Origin: Craspedostauros australis
Taxonomy: Eukaryota; Bacillariophyta; Bacillariophyceae; Mastogloiales; Achnanthaceae
Reading direction: 5' to 3'
NCBI GenBank assembly: GCA_026770025.1
Contig: JAMXDE010000043.1
Location: forward strand, 539,436-603,435
Length of the DNA stretch: 64,000 nucleotides
Shown here piece after piece: positions 31,348 through 42,276 of the stretch (within the stretch, counting starts at the first letter, position 1; every line of letters starts with the position of its first letter). The position numbers were made by a program, and so were the translations under genes. Under the pieces are notes generated by a model. It did no database searches, was not told the DNA's origin, and saw only the letters and a program-made list of their open reading frames with translations.

Positions 31348-34072
31348 GACTCCACAATTCGAAGATGGACGGTGGAGGTGGAACGATGGGGACCTGAACG
31401 ATAGGATTGCCATCGCCGATGGGGAAGGGGTGGGCAGTGAAATACCACGCCAGCCTCTAGATCAACCCCTATTCACGCTTGGGGTGTTCCTATCATTTGA
31501 TGAGGGTGAGGAGCAACAGGTGCAAGCACTACGGAAGAAGGCAGAGGACTTTGCCGGAAAGATGCGACTCTCCAGTCTGTCTCCAGCGGACGCGAGATGT
31601 GCTCTTACCCTCCGGTTCATCAAGTCGATCGAATACGTTATGGGAATTACTCAGCTCACGGCAGCCCAATTGAGAAGAATCATGGCGCCAGCGCTGCTTG
31701 CAGCGTTGCCACAGATGGGGTGCTCGAGGACGTTCCCATGGGATCTCGTTTACGCTCCCGTCTCGCTCGGAGGATTAGGGGTGCCTAACCCGGTCCACCG
31801 GCAGTTGATACAACAGATACAACTTGCGTTCAGTGAAGTACACGGAGACACATCGACGGGTAGGATGCTACGGTGTTCGATTCAAGCGGTCAAGGCAGAG
31901 CCGAGAGTGGGAGGTTCACTGTTCGAGTACACGCTCGAGAGGGTGCACCATTGTGTGACACCCTGCTGGGTGAAAGGTCTGTGGAGACAGCTTCAGGACA
32001 CAGGGGTGAACATCATAGAGACCACGAAGTCTCTTGAGTTGCAGCGGGATGGGGATGAGTTCCTTATGTCCTGTTGGGTTCGAGATGGCTTGAAGGGGGC
32101 CGAACTGTATCACTTGAATATGTGCAGGATGAAGCTGGGGGTAGCTAGGATGTCGGATATTGTGGACGCGGCTGGTTCGTCACTGTCAATCGTCATCATG
32201 GAAGGGCAAGGGGCCCCAGCTCAAGTCAGCCAGTGGGCCAACCGGCCAGCGGAGTTGCCCAGCGGATGGTGGAAAGAGTGGCAGCGTTGGTGTAAGAGCC
32301 TGTGTTACCAAGGCCGATTGCTTCTGACAACCCTAGGGAGATGGCACTCGAGCGACGGAACGTGGCAGTGGTGGAAGTCAGCGATGACCGGTGAAATCTA
32401 CGACACAAGCACCCGTCCGATACGAGTGTACGTGCTCGTTCGACGACGGCGGACCCGCCTCGCCGCGTACCGCCAGCAAGGGACGGTGATAGCTCTCCCT
32501 ACTCTAGTGCATCGGGTGTCGGTGGTTGTTATAGCCAGAGGAATCAACTGGGATGGGCGTATTGGTCTGGACCGGGAGCCGGAAGGTGCCCCAGCGCCCT
32601 ATGATCCAGTGGAGGACTTGGGAGGAGATGCCACCTGGGAGCACATGCTGACGGCGGCGCGTAACCACAAGTTACTGCTGGTGAGCGACGGATCGTACAA
32701 ACGTGCACGAGGTACCTCATGTTCGATCATGTTCGACAAGGACACGGAAAAATACGTTGCGTGTAACTCCTTCGTGCCAGGGCCAGCATCGGTCCACAGC
32801 TCATACCGCAGCGAGTTAGCCGGGATATGGGCGTCTTTGGAGATGTTGGCAATGGTGCCAGGTCTTGACGAGGAGTGCTCGGTGACCATCGCTCTTGACG
32901 GACTACAGGCTATGCGCCAAGTGCAGGAGGAATTCATGAGCCCGGGCAAAAAGGACTGGAACATTCTCGTGGAGATCCGGCGTCTACGGCGAAGCATCCG
33001 TGCTAATCTGAAATGGGTGTGGGTGCAGGGACACCAGGACGACAAAGGAAGATCGCTTACTCAATTGGAACAGCTGAACGTTGAGTGCGACAAGCGAGCC
33101 AAGGCGTTCTGGGAAACGACGGTTCTCCGGCGGCGAGTCAAGCGCTGGCGGTCGGTGACGAATCGATGGACTTTGGTGATCAACAAGGAGCACTACTCGC
33201 ACGTGGGACAGCAGGAGGTATACAAGACCTTGCAATCCACGGCCACCCTGGCCTACTGGGCTAGGAAGTTTGGCTGGAGTATGGAGGACGCCCAAGGTGT
33301 TGGCTGGGAAGGTTATCAAGGTGCGCAGGCTGCTAAAGGCAATCGGGAGGTAGCGAAATTCGTGACCAAGTGGTCGTCCGGGTTCGTTGGAGTTGGTCGC
33401 AAGATGAAATAGATGGGACAGCAGGAGAGTGCAAAACGTTCCTTCTGCGGTTCTGAGGAGACTACAAAGCATGTTCTGCGGTGCAGAGAGCACGAAGACA
33501 CCTGGAACACCGCGACAGAAGCTCTGCTCGACAGGATGGTGTCCATCGGTACGGCTCCAAGGCTGGTGGCTAACATGCGTGTTGGCTTGGTTTGCTGGCG
33601 ACGCGGACAGGTCACATCCAGTCCTCAAGGCAGTGTCGGTTGGTACCCGCTAATGCTGGGCTTTCTACACAAAGAATGGCGACGACAACAGGCTCAATGG
33701 ATGGAGCGCAACGAGTGCCGGTTTCCTGACGATCTCGCGTTGATGAAGGAGGTGGTGCGATGGATCTGGAAGGTGCCATGGAGCGTTTGGGTGTCACGCA
33801 ACGAGAAAGTGCACGACGCTGATCAGAATCCGTCCCTGTCGGACCTTCGAAGACAGGTGCGGCGGATGACCAATGGAGTTAGCCAGGACATGACGGATTC
33901 AGAAATGGCCCTACTTCGAGAGGGGCATCTTATGGAATACGCAACGGAGTCGCAGATGCGACAGTGGATACTCAACATGACGGAAGTTCGAGCAAAGGTG
34001 TCGGCCTGGCAACGGGCGCGCACCATGGAGAACGAGAGAAGGTTTATGAGCAGCTGGCTCGGTCTGAAATGA
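31348..34072 (+). pseudogene. LINE ORF2, second part: thumb, RNase H and zinc region
   Basis: Continues the reverse transcriptase after the copia insertion. Near 32,690-33,070 it encodes an RNase H domain: LLVSDGSYKRARGTS (first Asp), SSYRSELAGIWASLEML (Glu), IALDGLQAM (Asp) and WVQGHQDDKG (the His/Asp end). An in-frame TAG at 33,410-33,412 stops it, but the same frame reads on to 34,072 with FCGSEETTKHVLRC, the usual C-terminal zinc motif after RNase H; the first cysteine of the knuckle seems replaced. The stop and zinc damage point to an inactive copy. Confidence 0.83.
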
Positions 34073-34200
34073 TTGGGGTATCCGACGGCTCGCTCGAAGC
34101 TTGGTCCTACGGGGCCGGTGGAGGCGAGGGTAAAGCCTACAGAGCACATTTATAATGTAATCCCTGAGTTATTATTATTATGCAGAAAGCAACATCATGC

Positions 34201-34841
34201 AGAGTAGAATAGTAGGGTGTGCGTAGAGTATGCAGTGCACATGATGTTGTGATGGATGTAGAGGAGTATGACACAAGGTCACTCAACAAAAACGCGCAGT
34301 GCAGAACGGAAAACAAAGCGAGAATCGAACCAGCGCAAAAGGATCGCATGAGCGACGAAAGACTCTCTGCCGTGTTGTGTGGCGACACGCGATGCAAAAC
34401 GTAAATACAGTGGACTTCATTTTCATCACACAACGAGCGTCCCAAATGCACACTTTCGAAACGGATTGGCAAACACGCTTCTGCGACCGAAAAAAACCGT
34501 GAGAATCAGTATCGATCTGAACCGGGTGGGACGAAGACATCAAATAAAAAGTCTGTCCAACCACTCGTGAACTTGACGATGTCACTCAACATGGAACATG
34601 CGACGTTGCCATGCACTGAACGACAAGAAGAATCACGTCATCACAGTTTCGACTCGAACTAACGCCCGTAACGTCGAAATGAGCACGTTTTTTTTGTTCC
34701 AAATCGAGCTTCCCACCAAGCAAAACACAAAGAAAGCGAAAATCAGATAGAAATGGGTGCCACGTGTCGTGACAGGAGCTCCCGAAAAAGCGAATTCTGG
34801 CCGCTTGCATCACGTTTTGCCTCTAAAACGCTAGGCTGACG
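34201..34841. other. Spacer between LINE and piggyBac-carrying repeat
   Basis: AT-rich in parts; short frames only. I see no domain or RNA gene. Confidence 0.4.
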
Positions 34842-34939
34842 CCATCATAACTTTATAACCAAAGGCTGGACTCACTGTATAGAACCTATTTCTTATTACC
34901 AATGTGTTAAAGTATATATGGTTAAATTTTAGTCTCTAT

Positions 34940-37900
34940 CCCTTCATGACCCAGGGCCTATAGTGAATCCAAATAGCAAAAAAATTTCACGGATTCTCCA
35001 TTTTGACGTCGACGTTTACGTGTAACATATCATTTTCTTCATACCTGAAGAAAGCTTGAGAGATGGGCGATCCAGCCATGTGTCGCTTTCGATGGGGTTG
35101 TTAGGATGCTTGTGTCGCAATCAGAGCCTGAACTACTCGTGAATCGTTTTTTGGCCAGCGGGACTGTCGCAAAAATTGATTCGGCGAGCCCGTCCCTCCC
35201 AATTTTGGTCTCTCCAACCCATTTTTGTCGTCACATCTCCCCTTCCCATCACATCATAAAATCAAAAGATCACAACATCACAACATCACATCATCACATC
35301 ACCACACTGATCATCCATCATGGTCAAGTTCACCCGTGCCAAGCGCAAGGAGCCACCTTCCACACCAACCAGCAGCCAGCCGTCCTTCTTCGCAGAGCCT
35401 GATCTCCCCTACACCAGCTCTCGTCCGCATGTGGTTTTCCTCAACGATTCTCCAAAGTTGAATTGGTCTCCTCCATGCAAATGGCTGCCTCTGGATTCAA
35501 CCACCCTCAGGGGCCTCGACGACAACCCGCCAACAACCAATCATTCATCAACCACCATGCACACCAATGGCAAGAGCAGCATCATCGTTCCACCTGCGGT
35601 GGATGGCAAAATCGATGCCAGCATCATCATTCCACCTGCAGTGGATCGCAAAATTGATGCCGGCATCGTCACACTACCTGCAGTGGATGGAACGAGCATC
35701 GTCAGCAATCCATCTGGCATTGCTGGGCGCATGGCCACACGCATGTCAACGCGTATGGCCACACAGATGGACACGGCATCCAATCAGAGCAACACTGCAT
35801 GCATCAAAACTGATGCCAGCCCATCGAATGAAACCATCACAACTGACTTTGCAATCACAGCTGACCCATCTGAAGGAAGCATTGGGAACCAGGAAAGCAT
35901 CGGCACCCGTGCAACAGTTGATGGCAGTCAGTACACCATCAACATGAACGGCAACCATCGAAGCAACTACACACCACTCCCTGTGGGCAATCACAAGCCC
36001 AAGTTCCGTGGACTACCAAATATTGCCACCACAATCGAGAGCATCTTGGAAATCTTCTTCCCTGAGACTCTTGTGGAGAGAATCCAGCTTCACACCAACC
36101 ATCATATTCGAAACAGTCGATCCAAGGCTGAACTGGTGACAGTATGTGAACTGTACATATTCCTTGCAATGTACTTCTACATGGGCTTCTTCGGCGCCCC
36201 TGCAAAGAGGGACTACTGGAGAGCTGCTTCCATTTCCGTTCCTTCTCACGAGCTCATGACATACATGACAAGATCACGATACCAAGTCATTTGGAATCAC
36301 ATCCATCTCACTGCAATGGCTGAACACTCGGATGGCCAGTCAGATTCTTCAATTGACAGCAGCGATACATCTGCAGACGATATGGATGATGATGTCTCTC
36401 CAACAGATCAGAGCCGCGGCACCAGATCATCATCGCAGACGGCCACAACTTCTGGAACGTCAGCTGATGCGTCAACATCTTCATCAACGCTATCCGACCT
36501 CTCTGACAATGTTGCCCCACATGGGTCCGAGAGCAGAGCAGCCTGCAAACCTGCACCACCACCACCTTCGATACCCCCTGTGATCATTTCCGATCGCTCA
36601 TGGTATGCCAAGGTCCAACTTCTGCTGGACCATACCAACTGGGTCTCTCAGAAGGTGTGCACAAAGCCAGGGTTTGCCTGCTCCATTGACGAGATGATGG
36701 TACGCTTCAAAGGCCGATCAAGCCAAACCCATCGCATGAAGCAAAAGCCCATCAAAGAAGGATACAAGTTCTTCGCGCTGTGCTGCTCTGCATCTGGGTT
36801 CATGTACCATATACTTCCTGCTGGAAGACTGGATAAGACAACGAAGATCAACAACACAGTGCAAGAGTTGATGTCTGTTCTTGATCCAAATTTGGGGCAC
36901 GTCGTGGCGATGGATAATCTTTTCACAACAAAGACTGTGATTGAGAACTCCAGGAGAATGGGGCTGGGAATTGTTGGCACTGCTCGGAATCGTCGTGGCT
37001 TCCCTCCGAAGGAGATGAAAGATATTGAGGATGGACGCTTCAATTCGCTGTATCTGTGGACACAATCTGATGATCATGTCATCACAAGATGGGTCGACAA
37101 CAATGTTGTCTTGATGGTCAGCACCATCCACTACGGAAATGAGACAGTGCAGAAGGATCGCCACAAGCCAAGGGAGACCCAGACGAACAAGTCTCACCTC
37201 AAACAAGTGTGGGGGAGCAATTGGAACGCGAGGATTCACATACCGAAGATGATTGACGACTACAATCACTGGATGGGAGGCGTGGACAAGTGCGATCAGT
37301 TCATCGCCTACTACAGACCGAATCTCCGATGCCGACGAGTGTGGATGCCCCTGATGTTTCACCTGCTGGACATCCTGAGGGTGAATGCCTGGATCGCCCA
37401 CAACATGCTGGTCGAAAAGGAGCATCAATTGGAGCACAAGGCATTTGGTTTGCAGATGATTGAACGGCTTGTTGCGAAAGGTGTCATGTATGAATCGAGG
37501 TTAACAAGGGCAAGGGCACAGGCAACCACACCATCAATCCCAGTGCCAAGATCGATCCGAACAGCATCGAGAATGAGCAGAAAGTCACCAAGGCTGAGTT
37601 TGAAGAGACTGACAGGAGAGTATCGCGACCACAAGGAGCTCATCGTAAGAGAAGGGTGCCAGCGGACCTGCACATACTGTGCGTTCTTGAAGGCGAAAGC
37701 AAAGAAAGACGGAAAGGCAGGGGTGAAACCGAAAAGAGTGAGAAGGATGTGCAACATCTGTGATGTCTACATCTGCAAGCAACACTGGGCTACATACCAT
37801 GGTCAGGATGAGGGCTGACGATTTTTTTTTACTAGTAAAACCGTGTGAATAAGAAGAATGGTTCCGAACTAGATTAAAAAAGAAAGCTTTCTGTCGTAGC

Positions 37901-37985
37901 TCCTGGTAGGGAAACCTCGTTCAAAATTTAACACGGGCCGAAAAAAAAGGATATAATGAACGCGTTGGACCCGGGTCGTTAAGGG
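34940..37985 (+). mobile_element. piggyBac-like DNA transposon
   Basis: The 3046-bp element begins CCCTTCATGACCC and ends GGGTCGTTAAGGG, imperfect inverted repeats of about 19 bp with the CCCTT tip usual for piggyBac. The borders come from comparison with the uninterrupted repeat at 14.56 kb. Flanking bases are ...CTAT and ATAG..., not the TTAA duplication typical of the family; comparison with the empty site suits a short AT duplication. Confidence 0.8.
35320..37818 (+). CDS. piggyBac-type transposase
   Basis: Cut-and-paste DDD transposase, 832 residues. The first ~215 residues are low complexity, with Ile/Pro/Ala/Asp repeats (IVPPAVDGKIDA, IIPPAVDRKIDA). The DDE_Tnp_1_7 domain runs from ~230 (LEIFFPETLVERI) to ~715 and is interrupted at ~340-425 by a Ser/Thr/Asp-rich insert. 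Motifs: SIDEMMVRFKGR with Asp457, AMDNLFTTK with Asp532, and HWMGGVDKCDQF with Asp656, the three expected acids; YYRPNLRCRRVWMPL follows as in the family. The C-terminus (~781-829) is a Cys/His-rich finger (CTYCAFLKAKAK, CNICDVYICKQHW) that binds subterminal DNA in known members. The frame is intact. Start chosen at the first Met, 380 bp inside the element. Confidence 0.93.
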   Translation: MVKFTRAKRKEPPSTPTSSQPSFFAEPDLPYTSSRPHVVFLNDSPKLNWSPPCKWLPLDSTTLRGLDDNPPTTNHSSTTMHTNGKSSIIVPPAVDGKIDASIIIPPAVDRKIDAGIVTLPAVDGTSIVSNPSGIAGRMATRMSTRMATQMDTASNQSNTACIKTDASPSNETITTDFAITADPSEGSIGNQESIGTRATVDGSQYTINMNGNHRSNYTPLPVGNHKPKFRGLPNIATTIESILEIFFPETLVERIQLHTNHHIRNSRSKAELVTVCELYIFLAMYFYMGFFGAPAKRDYWRAASISVPSHELMTYMTRSRYQVIWNHIHLTAMAEHSDGQSDSSIDSSDTSADDMDDDVSPTDQSRGTRSSSQTATTSGTSADASTSSSTLSDLSDNVAPHGSESRAACKPAPPPPSIPPVIISDRSWYAKVQLLLDHTNWVSQKVCTKPGFACSIDEMMVRFKGRSSQTHRMKQKPIKEGYKFFALCCSASGFMYHILPAGRLDKTTKINNTVQELMSVLDPNLGHVVAMDNLFTTKTVIENSRRMGLGIVGTARNRRGFPPKEMKDIEDGRFNSLYLWTQSDDHVITRWVDNNVVLMVSTIHYGNETVQKDRHKPRETQTNKSHLKQVWGSNWNARIHIPKMIDDYNHWMGGVDKCDQFIAYYRPNLRCRRVWMPLMFHLLDILRVNAWIAHNMLVEKEHQLEHKAFGLQMIERLVAKGVMYESRLTRARAQATTPSIPVPRSIRTASRMSRKSPRLSLKRLTGEYRDHKELIVREGCQRTCTYCAFLKAKAKKDGKAGVKPKRVRRMCNICDVYICKQHWATYHGQDEG

Positions 37986-38049
37986 ATAGGAGCCCATTTT
38001 TTCAAAATCCTGCCGTGGTCGTACGGTCATTGGCTGACGTGGGTCATAT

Positions 38050-38065
38050 GTCCTGAGGAGGACAT
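38050..38065. repeat. Palindromic border motif TGTCCTGAGGAGGACA
   Basis: Near-perfect palindrome between the truncated piggyBac-host repeat and the next transposon; further copies lie at 44,162, 49,241, 60,442, 60,470, 60,511 and 60,538. Confidence 0.7.
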
Positions 38066-38076
38066 TTATGAGCCGC

Positions 38077-38226
38077 CTTAGTGAGTCGACCTGCACTTTG
38101 TTACGGGACTCAAGAACATTTTTTCAGTAGATCCAAACCAAGCATATTATCGTATTCTCCTACCTCTCTTTATACATAATTAACCATTACATTTTTGGTA
38201 TAGATCCTATTTTAAGTTTTATGCAT
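38077..38226. repeat. Left terminal inverted repeat of the large DDE transposon
   Basis: Pairs with 43,972-44,121 at roughly 85 percent identity by eye, with a few small indels. Confidence 0.85.
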
Positions 38227-38727
38227 ATTCAAAGGTTTTCTGAAGTCGTATGGGTCGATCCCTGTGAAATTCCTAGTTGTTTTGCAGAAAGTTCGATCAT
38301 GTTCTCATGCATTTATCGTATGGTATCCAATCACGGAATAGACGCCGGGATTGTCGTTCGTTTGGTACGCGTTAAATACACGTTAGCATCTGCGACATGA
38401 TCTCACATTTTGCTCGTCACAAAACACAAAACACAAAACACATCACACATCACACATCACACATCATCGGCATCTGTTCACAAATTCAGGCATCATCGCC
38501 ACACTTGCGCTCCATTTCGCAACTTTCTTCGCCAATGTCATGTGTACTCTTTGTTGTGTTCCATGCTTGTGCTCGCCCTAGTAGTGTAGTAGTAGTAATA
38601 GTTGCTGTGGCTGTCAATGAATGGTGGCCTTTCATCCCATGCTCTCCTCTCCTCACTTCGTCTCAAACCTGTGCAGATCATCACATCCGACCAAATAACA
38701 ACTACACTCTCCACCAACAATTCCACC

Positions 38728-41700
38728 ATGTTTCCCTCTGCTGCTGCCAAGGCCCTCTCCAAGGATGGCAACCCCTCCCCCAGTAAGAAACCGCGTTCTC
38801 CTTACCCTGTATCTCCTCCCTTCGATTCGAAGGGGTTCCTGCTGCCAACTGCGGAGCAACTGTTGCCTGACAAGCCCTCTGCTACGTTGAAGAAGCCGAG
38901 CATCATCACGCAAGTGATCGATGTGAAGCCGATGCTCGCAGCAGATGGCAGCCTCGTCCCGAACAGTACGCATGCGCACGCTCGCGAGCTGCATGTGTAC
39001 GTTCACATCCTCGACAACAACGGAGGCGTCTTCGACGACTCCAATGTCAGGGTGCGTTCGGAGGGACGAGGTGTTGGCGATGGTACGTTGGTGAGCGTTA
39101 TCGTGAACGCGCCACCCCCGCCTGCTGCAGCTGATGTTGCACCACCTGCCGAGCCTGCCCCACTGGCGAGGCTCCCTCGTCGCTGCAATGCTGTTGTTGC
39201 TGGTGTCTACGCAGACACCTCCAATGACAGCGACACCACCTACGACGACAACGACAGGGGTGAACGAACGCGTGCCAGCAGGAACAGGAGAGGAGGTCAG
39301 TTCGGGTTTGATCCGGAAGAGGTGGGAAACTGGAGGCGCGATGCCATTGTTCGTGTCATGGCAGTGCTTGGATCTAACCTAGATCCTGAACTGTTGTACC
39401 ACATGCCCAAAACAGGATTCGTTCTTGACAGCAACGGTGATAGGACAACATGGTGGAACTTGACACGCGTGTGGGTCACTGTGGCTACTGCGCTCTGGGG
39501 TGTCTTGCTCCCTCGGGAGGAGTTGCCAACTCGTCAGATTAAACAGGTGGTGGAGTTTGTCCGCGCTCGCGTGGACCTGCCGCCGCCTGCACTCGGTTCA
39601 AATCTGTACACCCTGTGTGTGAGGGGGGAAAAGACAATTGCTAACGTGGCGAAAGCCGTTCTCGCTGCATCTACTTCATGCAACAACGTCACTGCAATCC
39701 TGTCTCGTCATGTGGAAATCATGCCGGAGGAACAACGTATTCGTGTCGCACCAGCACGCGCCACTAACACTAGGAGTCAACTAACAACGTTGCGACGCGC
39801 CTTCGACATATTCAGCCGTGGCGGAATCATTCCGCCCAAGGTTCTACAGTATCGTGTGCGTGCTTGCAACCTGTCTGGTGTGACGTCGTTTCTCATGACC
39901 ACCACTACGTACAAGGCAGGGTTGAGTCACACGGTACAGTTTGGAGGTGTCAAATTTGAAAATGTCCCCGTGTTCGATCGCGGAAGCACGACCATCGAAC
40001 AACTATTCGGCATGTACTCATCCACGACCAACAACCCAGTGGGAATGCCCGCTTTCACCCTCATCACTAACCTACTCACACGCAAAAGTAAGATCAAGAC
40101 GGGCCTCTCTTCCTTCGAGAGTTACTTCTGGATGGCGACAGAGAAACTCAAACAGGCAATTTCGCGCCTAGTAGACCTACTGAAGGCTAAGTATGAAACT
40201 GATGGGGAGGAACAAAACGATGCCAATGACAAGAGCGACAACCACAACGACGAGCCAGATGACGTCATCGCGCCACATGTGCGCACAGCCGATTCCCTCT
40301 TGCATGCACTCGAACTGCTTGTTGTGTTCCTCAAATGGGAATTCACCGCCTCCCACATGCAGCTTCAGTGTGACGATCCCATGCATTTGGCTGCGTTCGC
40401 ACTCACCACCAACAAGGAGAAGAAGAAGGCAACAACCACATCAACCAATCAACGCAAACCACGCACCAACAAGCACAAGCGCAAGAAGACCACCTCTGTC
40501 ACCAACGACACTCCAAACGTCACAAATGACAATTCTCCCACCACTACAAATGACCAACCCTGTAAAGTATGCAACCATTGTGGATCAGCAATGCGATTTG
40601 TGAATGATCGTTTTGTTCCTTTTGTCACAATGCTTAAGGACAACGAACTCGCAGAACACAAGGACGAATTGCAATCCATGCTTGCGGCGGCGCCGGGATT
40701 CGCCAACGAAATTGTTAACTACATGGCTCACAAAGTGCGTGCAAAAGTTCAATTCCGACAAATCGCCTTTTATCAATCCGAACTCAATGATAAGCCTGAA
40801 AGAGCCTATGTGGTACTTGACCATAAGCAAAAAATTCTACCGACAGGCCAAGGCGAAGCCCAACAAGAATATTGGGGGAAGAAGGGAATGTCACTGCTTG
40901 GGGCAATGGTCATCACATGTCGCAATGACATTTTTACTTATTGGTTCATCGACATTGTGGTCGATGGAAGACCGACACAAGACACTCTTCAAGTTGGTGG
41001 ACTGCTGGAGATCGTTCAAAAAAAGGTCAAAGACATTCACCCATCCGTGACTGAAATCATCTTACAGAGCGATAATGCGTGTTGTTTCGCCAGTCACGAG
41101 CACATCGCGCTCATCACGTCCAAACTCAACAAGAACCTTGTGACACGAAACGCGGCCAAAATCATCATGTGGATCTACACGGAGGCCCAAACCGGTAAGA
41201 GCATGCTGGACACCCACTTCGCGTACATCACCCGTGTACTGCGAAAATACGTGCAAAGTGGCAAGGACATCAAGACCCCTTTCCAACTCTTCCTCGCGCT
41301 CCAAGCCGGCAGCATCGCGGGTACCACCACGGTACTTGCCAACGCGTCGTCCCTCCAAGGCAACATCACGACGCTTCCTGGCGCACCAAAAAGACGATTC
41401 CGCGCGAATGGGCAACAGGTACGTCAAACTCACGAGGTGAAGTATGATGATGACCAGGCGCGGTTGGTGGCTGCATCTGGTATCACGGAAGACGTCGTTG
41501 TGAAGAGCGCTGAATGGGACGGCTGGATCATCAACCAGCTGGGCGTTGTGGATGTTCACACACACAAGTCCGACAAGCTGCCGATAACGTCCGAATCGTC
41601 CAGGAAGACGGACAAAACGCGCAAAATGGGGCGCACAGCAACAGAGAGCAAGGCGTTCGCGATTGGCAAAGCCCTCCAAGACGGACAACAACATCTACCA

Positions 41701-42276
41701 TCCGATCACACCACAGCACTACAAGACCAGACCGTGGAAACAGAACATCCACCACTTGCAGTGCCCGGCTGGGCAAGCAAAACAACACGGACCAACGCCA
41801 AACTACCAGACTACATCGCGGACAAGTTGAAGGACATCTGTGAAGCGTCCGCGAAGGACCCCAAAAACAGGCCATCGGAGCACGAAGCACATGAGAAACT
41901 GATGAACAACGCAAGAACCAAAACTGACTGGTACGTGCAACTGCACGCAAATCCCATGCGTGTCAAATCGTCGCTGTTTGCGGCGTACAGTGCCAAACAA
42001 CGCAAAGAAAAGAAGCAGGCTGCCCTCATCAAGACGGAAACCACCACAACACTGACCACCACCACCACCAACACAACAAGCAAAGCAACAGTAACAGCAT
42101 CTGCAATCGTGGCCATCAATAATGTGCCAGATGGAACAGAGGAGGAACGAATCGAAGAGGAGTTGCAGAGAGAGGAAGAGGAATTGGAGAATCAGAGGTG
42201 GTGTGATGCTCACACAGTGAAGGCGAATGCAGAAAGTGAGGCTGTGTTGGATGATGATGGCACGAAAATTTTGTGA
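38728..42276 (+). CDS. Transposase of the large DDE transposon
   Basis: 1182 residues from the Met of MFPSAAAKALSKDG; an in-frame extension upstream lacks a better start. The N-terminus is Pro/Ser/Ala-rich and probably disordered. A conserved helical region spans ~200-520. A Thr/Asn/Lys-rich linker precedes a zinc-like motif (CKVCNHCGSAMRF, Cys612/615/618). The putative RNase H-fold core follows: YWFIDIVVDG (Asp742), EIILQSDNACCF (Asp782) and WIYTEAQTGKSMLDTHF (Glu819, Asp828). The spacing and the EAQTGKSxxD motif do not match hAT, CACTA, piggyBac or Mutator as I know them; a KDZ-like relation is possible. The C-terminus is Lys/Glu-rich with an acidic coiled-coil tail. The frame is open, so the copy may be functional. 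Confidence 0.75.
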   Translation: MFPSAAAKALSKDGNPSPSKKPRSPYPVSPPFDSKGFLLPTAEQLLPDKPSATLKKPSIITQVIDVKPMLAADGSLVPNSTHAHARELHVYVHILDNNGGVFDDSNVRVRSEGRGVGDGTLVSVIVNAPPPPAAADVAPPAEPAPLARLPRRCNAVVAGVYADTSNDSDTTYDDNDRGERTRASRNRRGGQFGFDPEEVGNWRRDAIVRVMAVLGSNLDPELLYHMPKTGFVLDSNGDRTTWWNLTRVWVTVATALWGVLLPREELPTRQIKQVVEFVRARVDLPPPALGSNLYTLCVRGEKTIANVAKAVLAASTSCNNVTAILSRHVEIMPEEQRIRVAPARATNTRSQLTTLRRAFDIFSRGGIIPPKVLQYRVRACNLSGVTSFLMTTTTYKAGLSHTVQFGGVKFENVPVFDRGSTTIEQLFGMYSSTTNNPVGMPAFTLITNLLTRKSKIKTGLSSFESYFWMATEKLKQAISRLVDLLKAKYETDGEEQNDANDKSDNHNDEPDDVIAPHVRTADSLLHALELLVVFLKWEFTASHMQLQCDDPMHLAAFALTTNKEKKKATTTSTNQRKPRTNKHKRKKTTSVTNDTPNVTNDNSPTTTNDQPCKVCNHCGSAMRFVNDRFVPFVTMLKDNELAEHKDELQSMLAAAPGFANEIVNYMAHKVRAKVQFRQIAFYQSELNDKPERAYVVLDHKQKILPTGQGEAQQEYWGKKGMSLLGAMVITCRNDIFTYWFIDIVVDGRPTQDTLQVGGLLEIVQKKVKDIHPSVTEIILQSDNACCFASHEHIALITSKLNKNLVTRNAAKIIMWIYTEAQTGKSMLDTHFAYITRVLRKYVQSGKDIKTPFQLFLALQAGSIAGTTTVLANASSLQGNITTLPGAPKRRFRANGQQVRQTHEVKYDDDQARLVAASGITEDVVVKSAEWDGWIINQLGVVDVHTHKSDKLPITSESSRKTDKTRKMGRTATESKAFAIGKALQDGQQHLPSDHTTALQDQTVETEHPPLAVPGWASKTTRTNAKLPDYIADKLKDICEASAKDPKNRPSEHEAHEKLMNNARTKTDWYVQLHANPMRVKSSLFAAYSAKQRKEKKQAALIKTETTTTLTTTTTNTTSKATVTASAIVAINNVPDGTEEERIEEELQREEEELENQRWCDAHTVKANAESEAVLDDDGTKIL

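Larger units (their letters stand above)
17912..34200 (+). mobile_element. Non-LTR retrotransposon (LINE), split by a copia element
   Basis: Two-ORF organisation: ORF1 (17.9-20.26 kb) and ORF2 with endonuclease, reverse transcriptase and RNase H (20.67-34.07 kb), with the copia element 23,423-31,341 inside ORF2. The outer borders are not defined; the 3' end lies past the last coding block, near a run of TTATTATTATT at about 34,170. Both ORFs carry stops, so it is dead. Confidence 0.85.
34842..38047. repeat. MITE-like repeat hosting the piggyBac-like element
   Basis: The 34,842-34,939 and 37,986-38,047 flanks are together the same sequence as 14,500-14,665 in reverse complement. The match ends at 38,047, where the palindrome TGTCCTGAGGAGGACA begins instead of the remaining end seen at 14.4 kb. 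Confidence 0.75.

Noticed and set aside
34318-34350. tRNA-like T-arm sequence (GGTTCGATTC on the minus strand)
   Set aside because: The arms do not form a 5-bp T stem and no acceptor or D arm is found on either side in either order.
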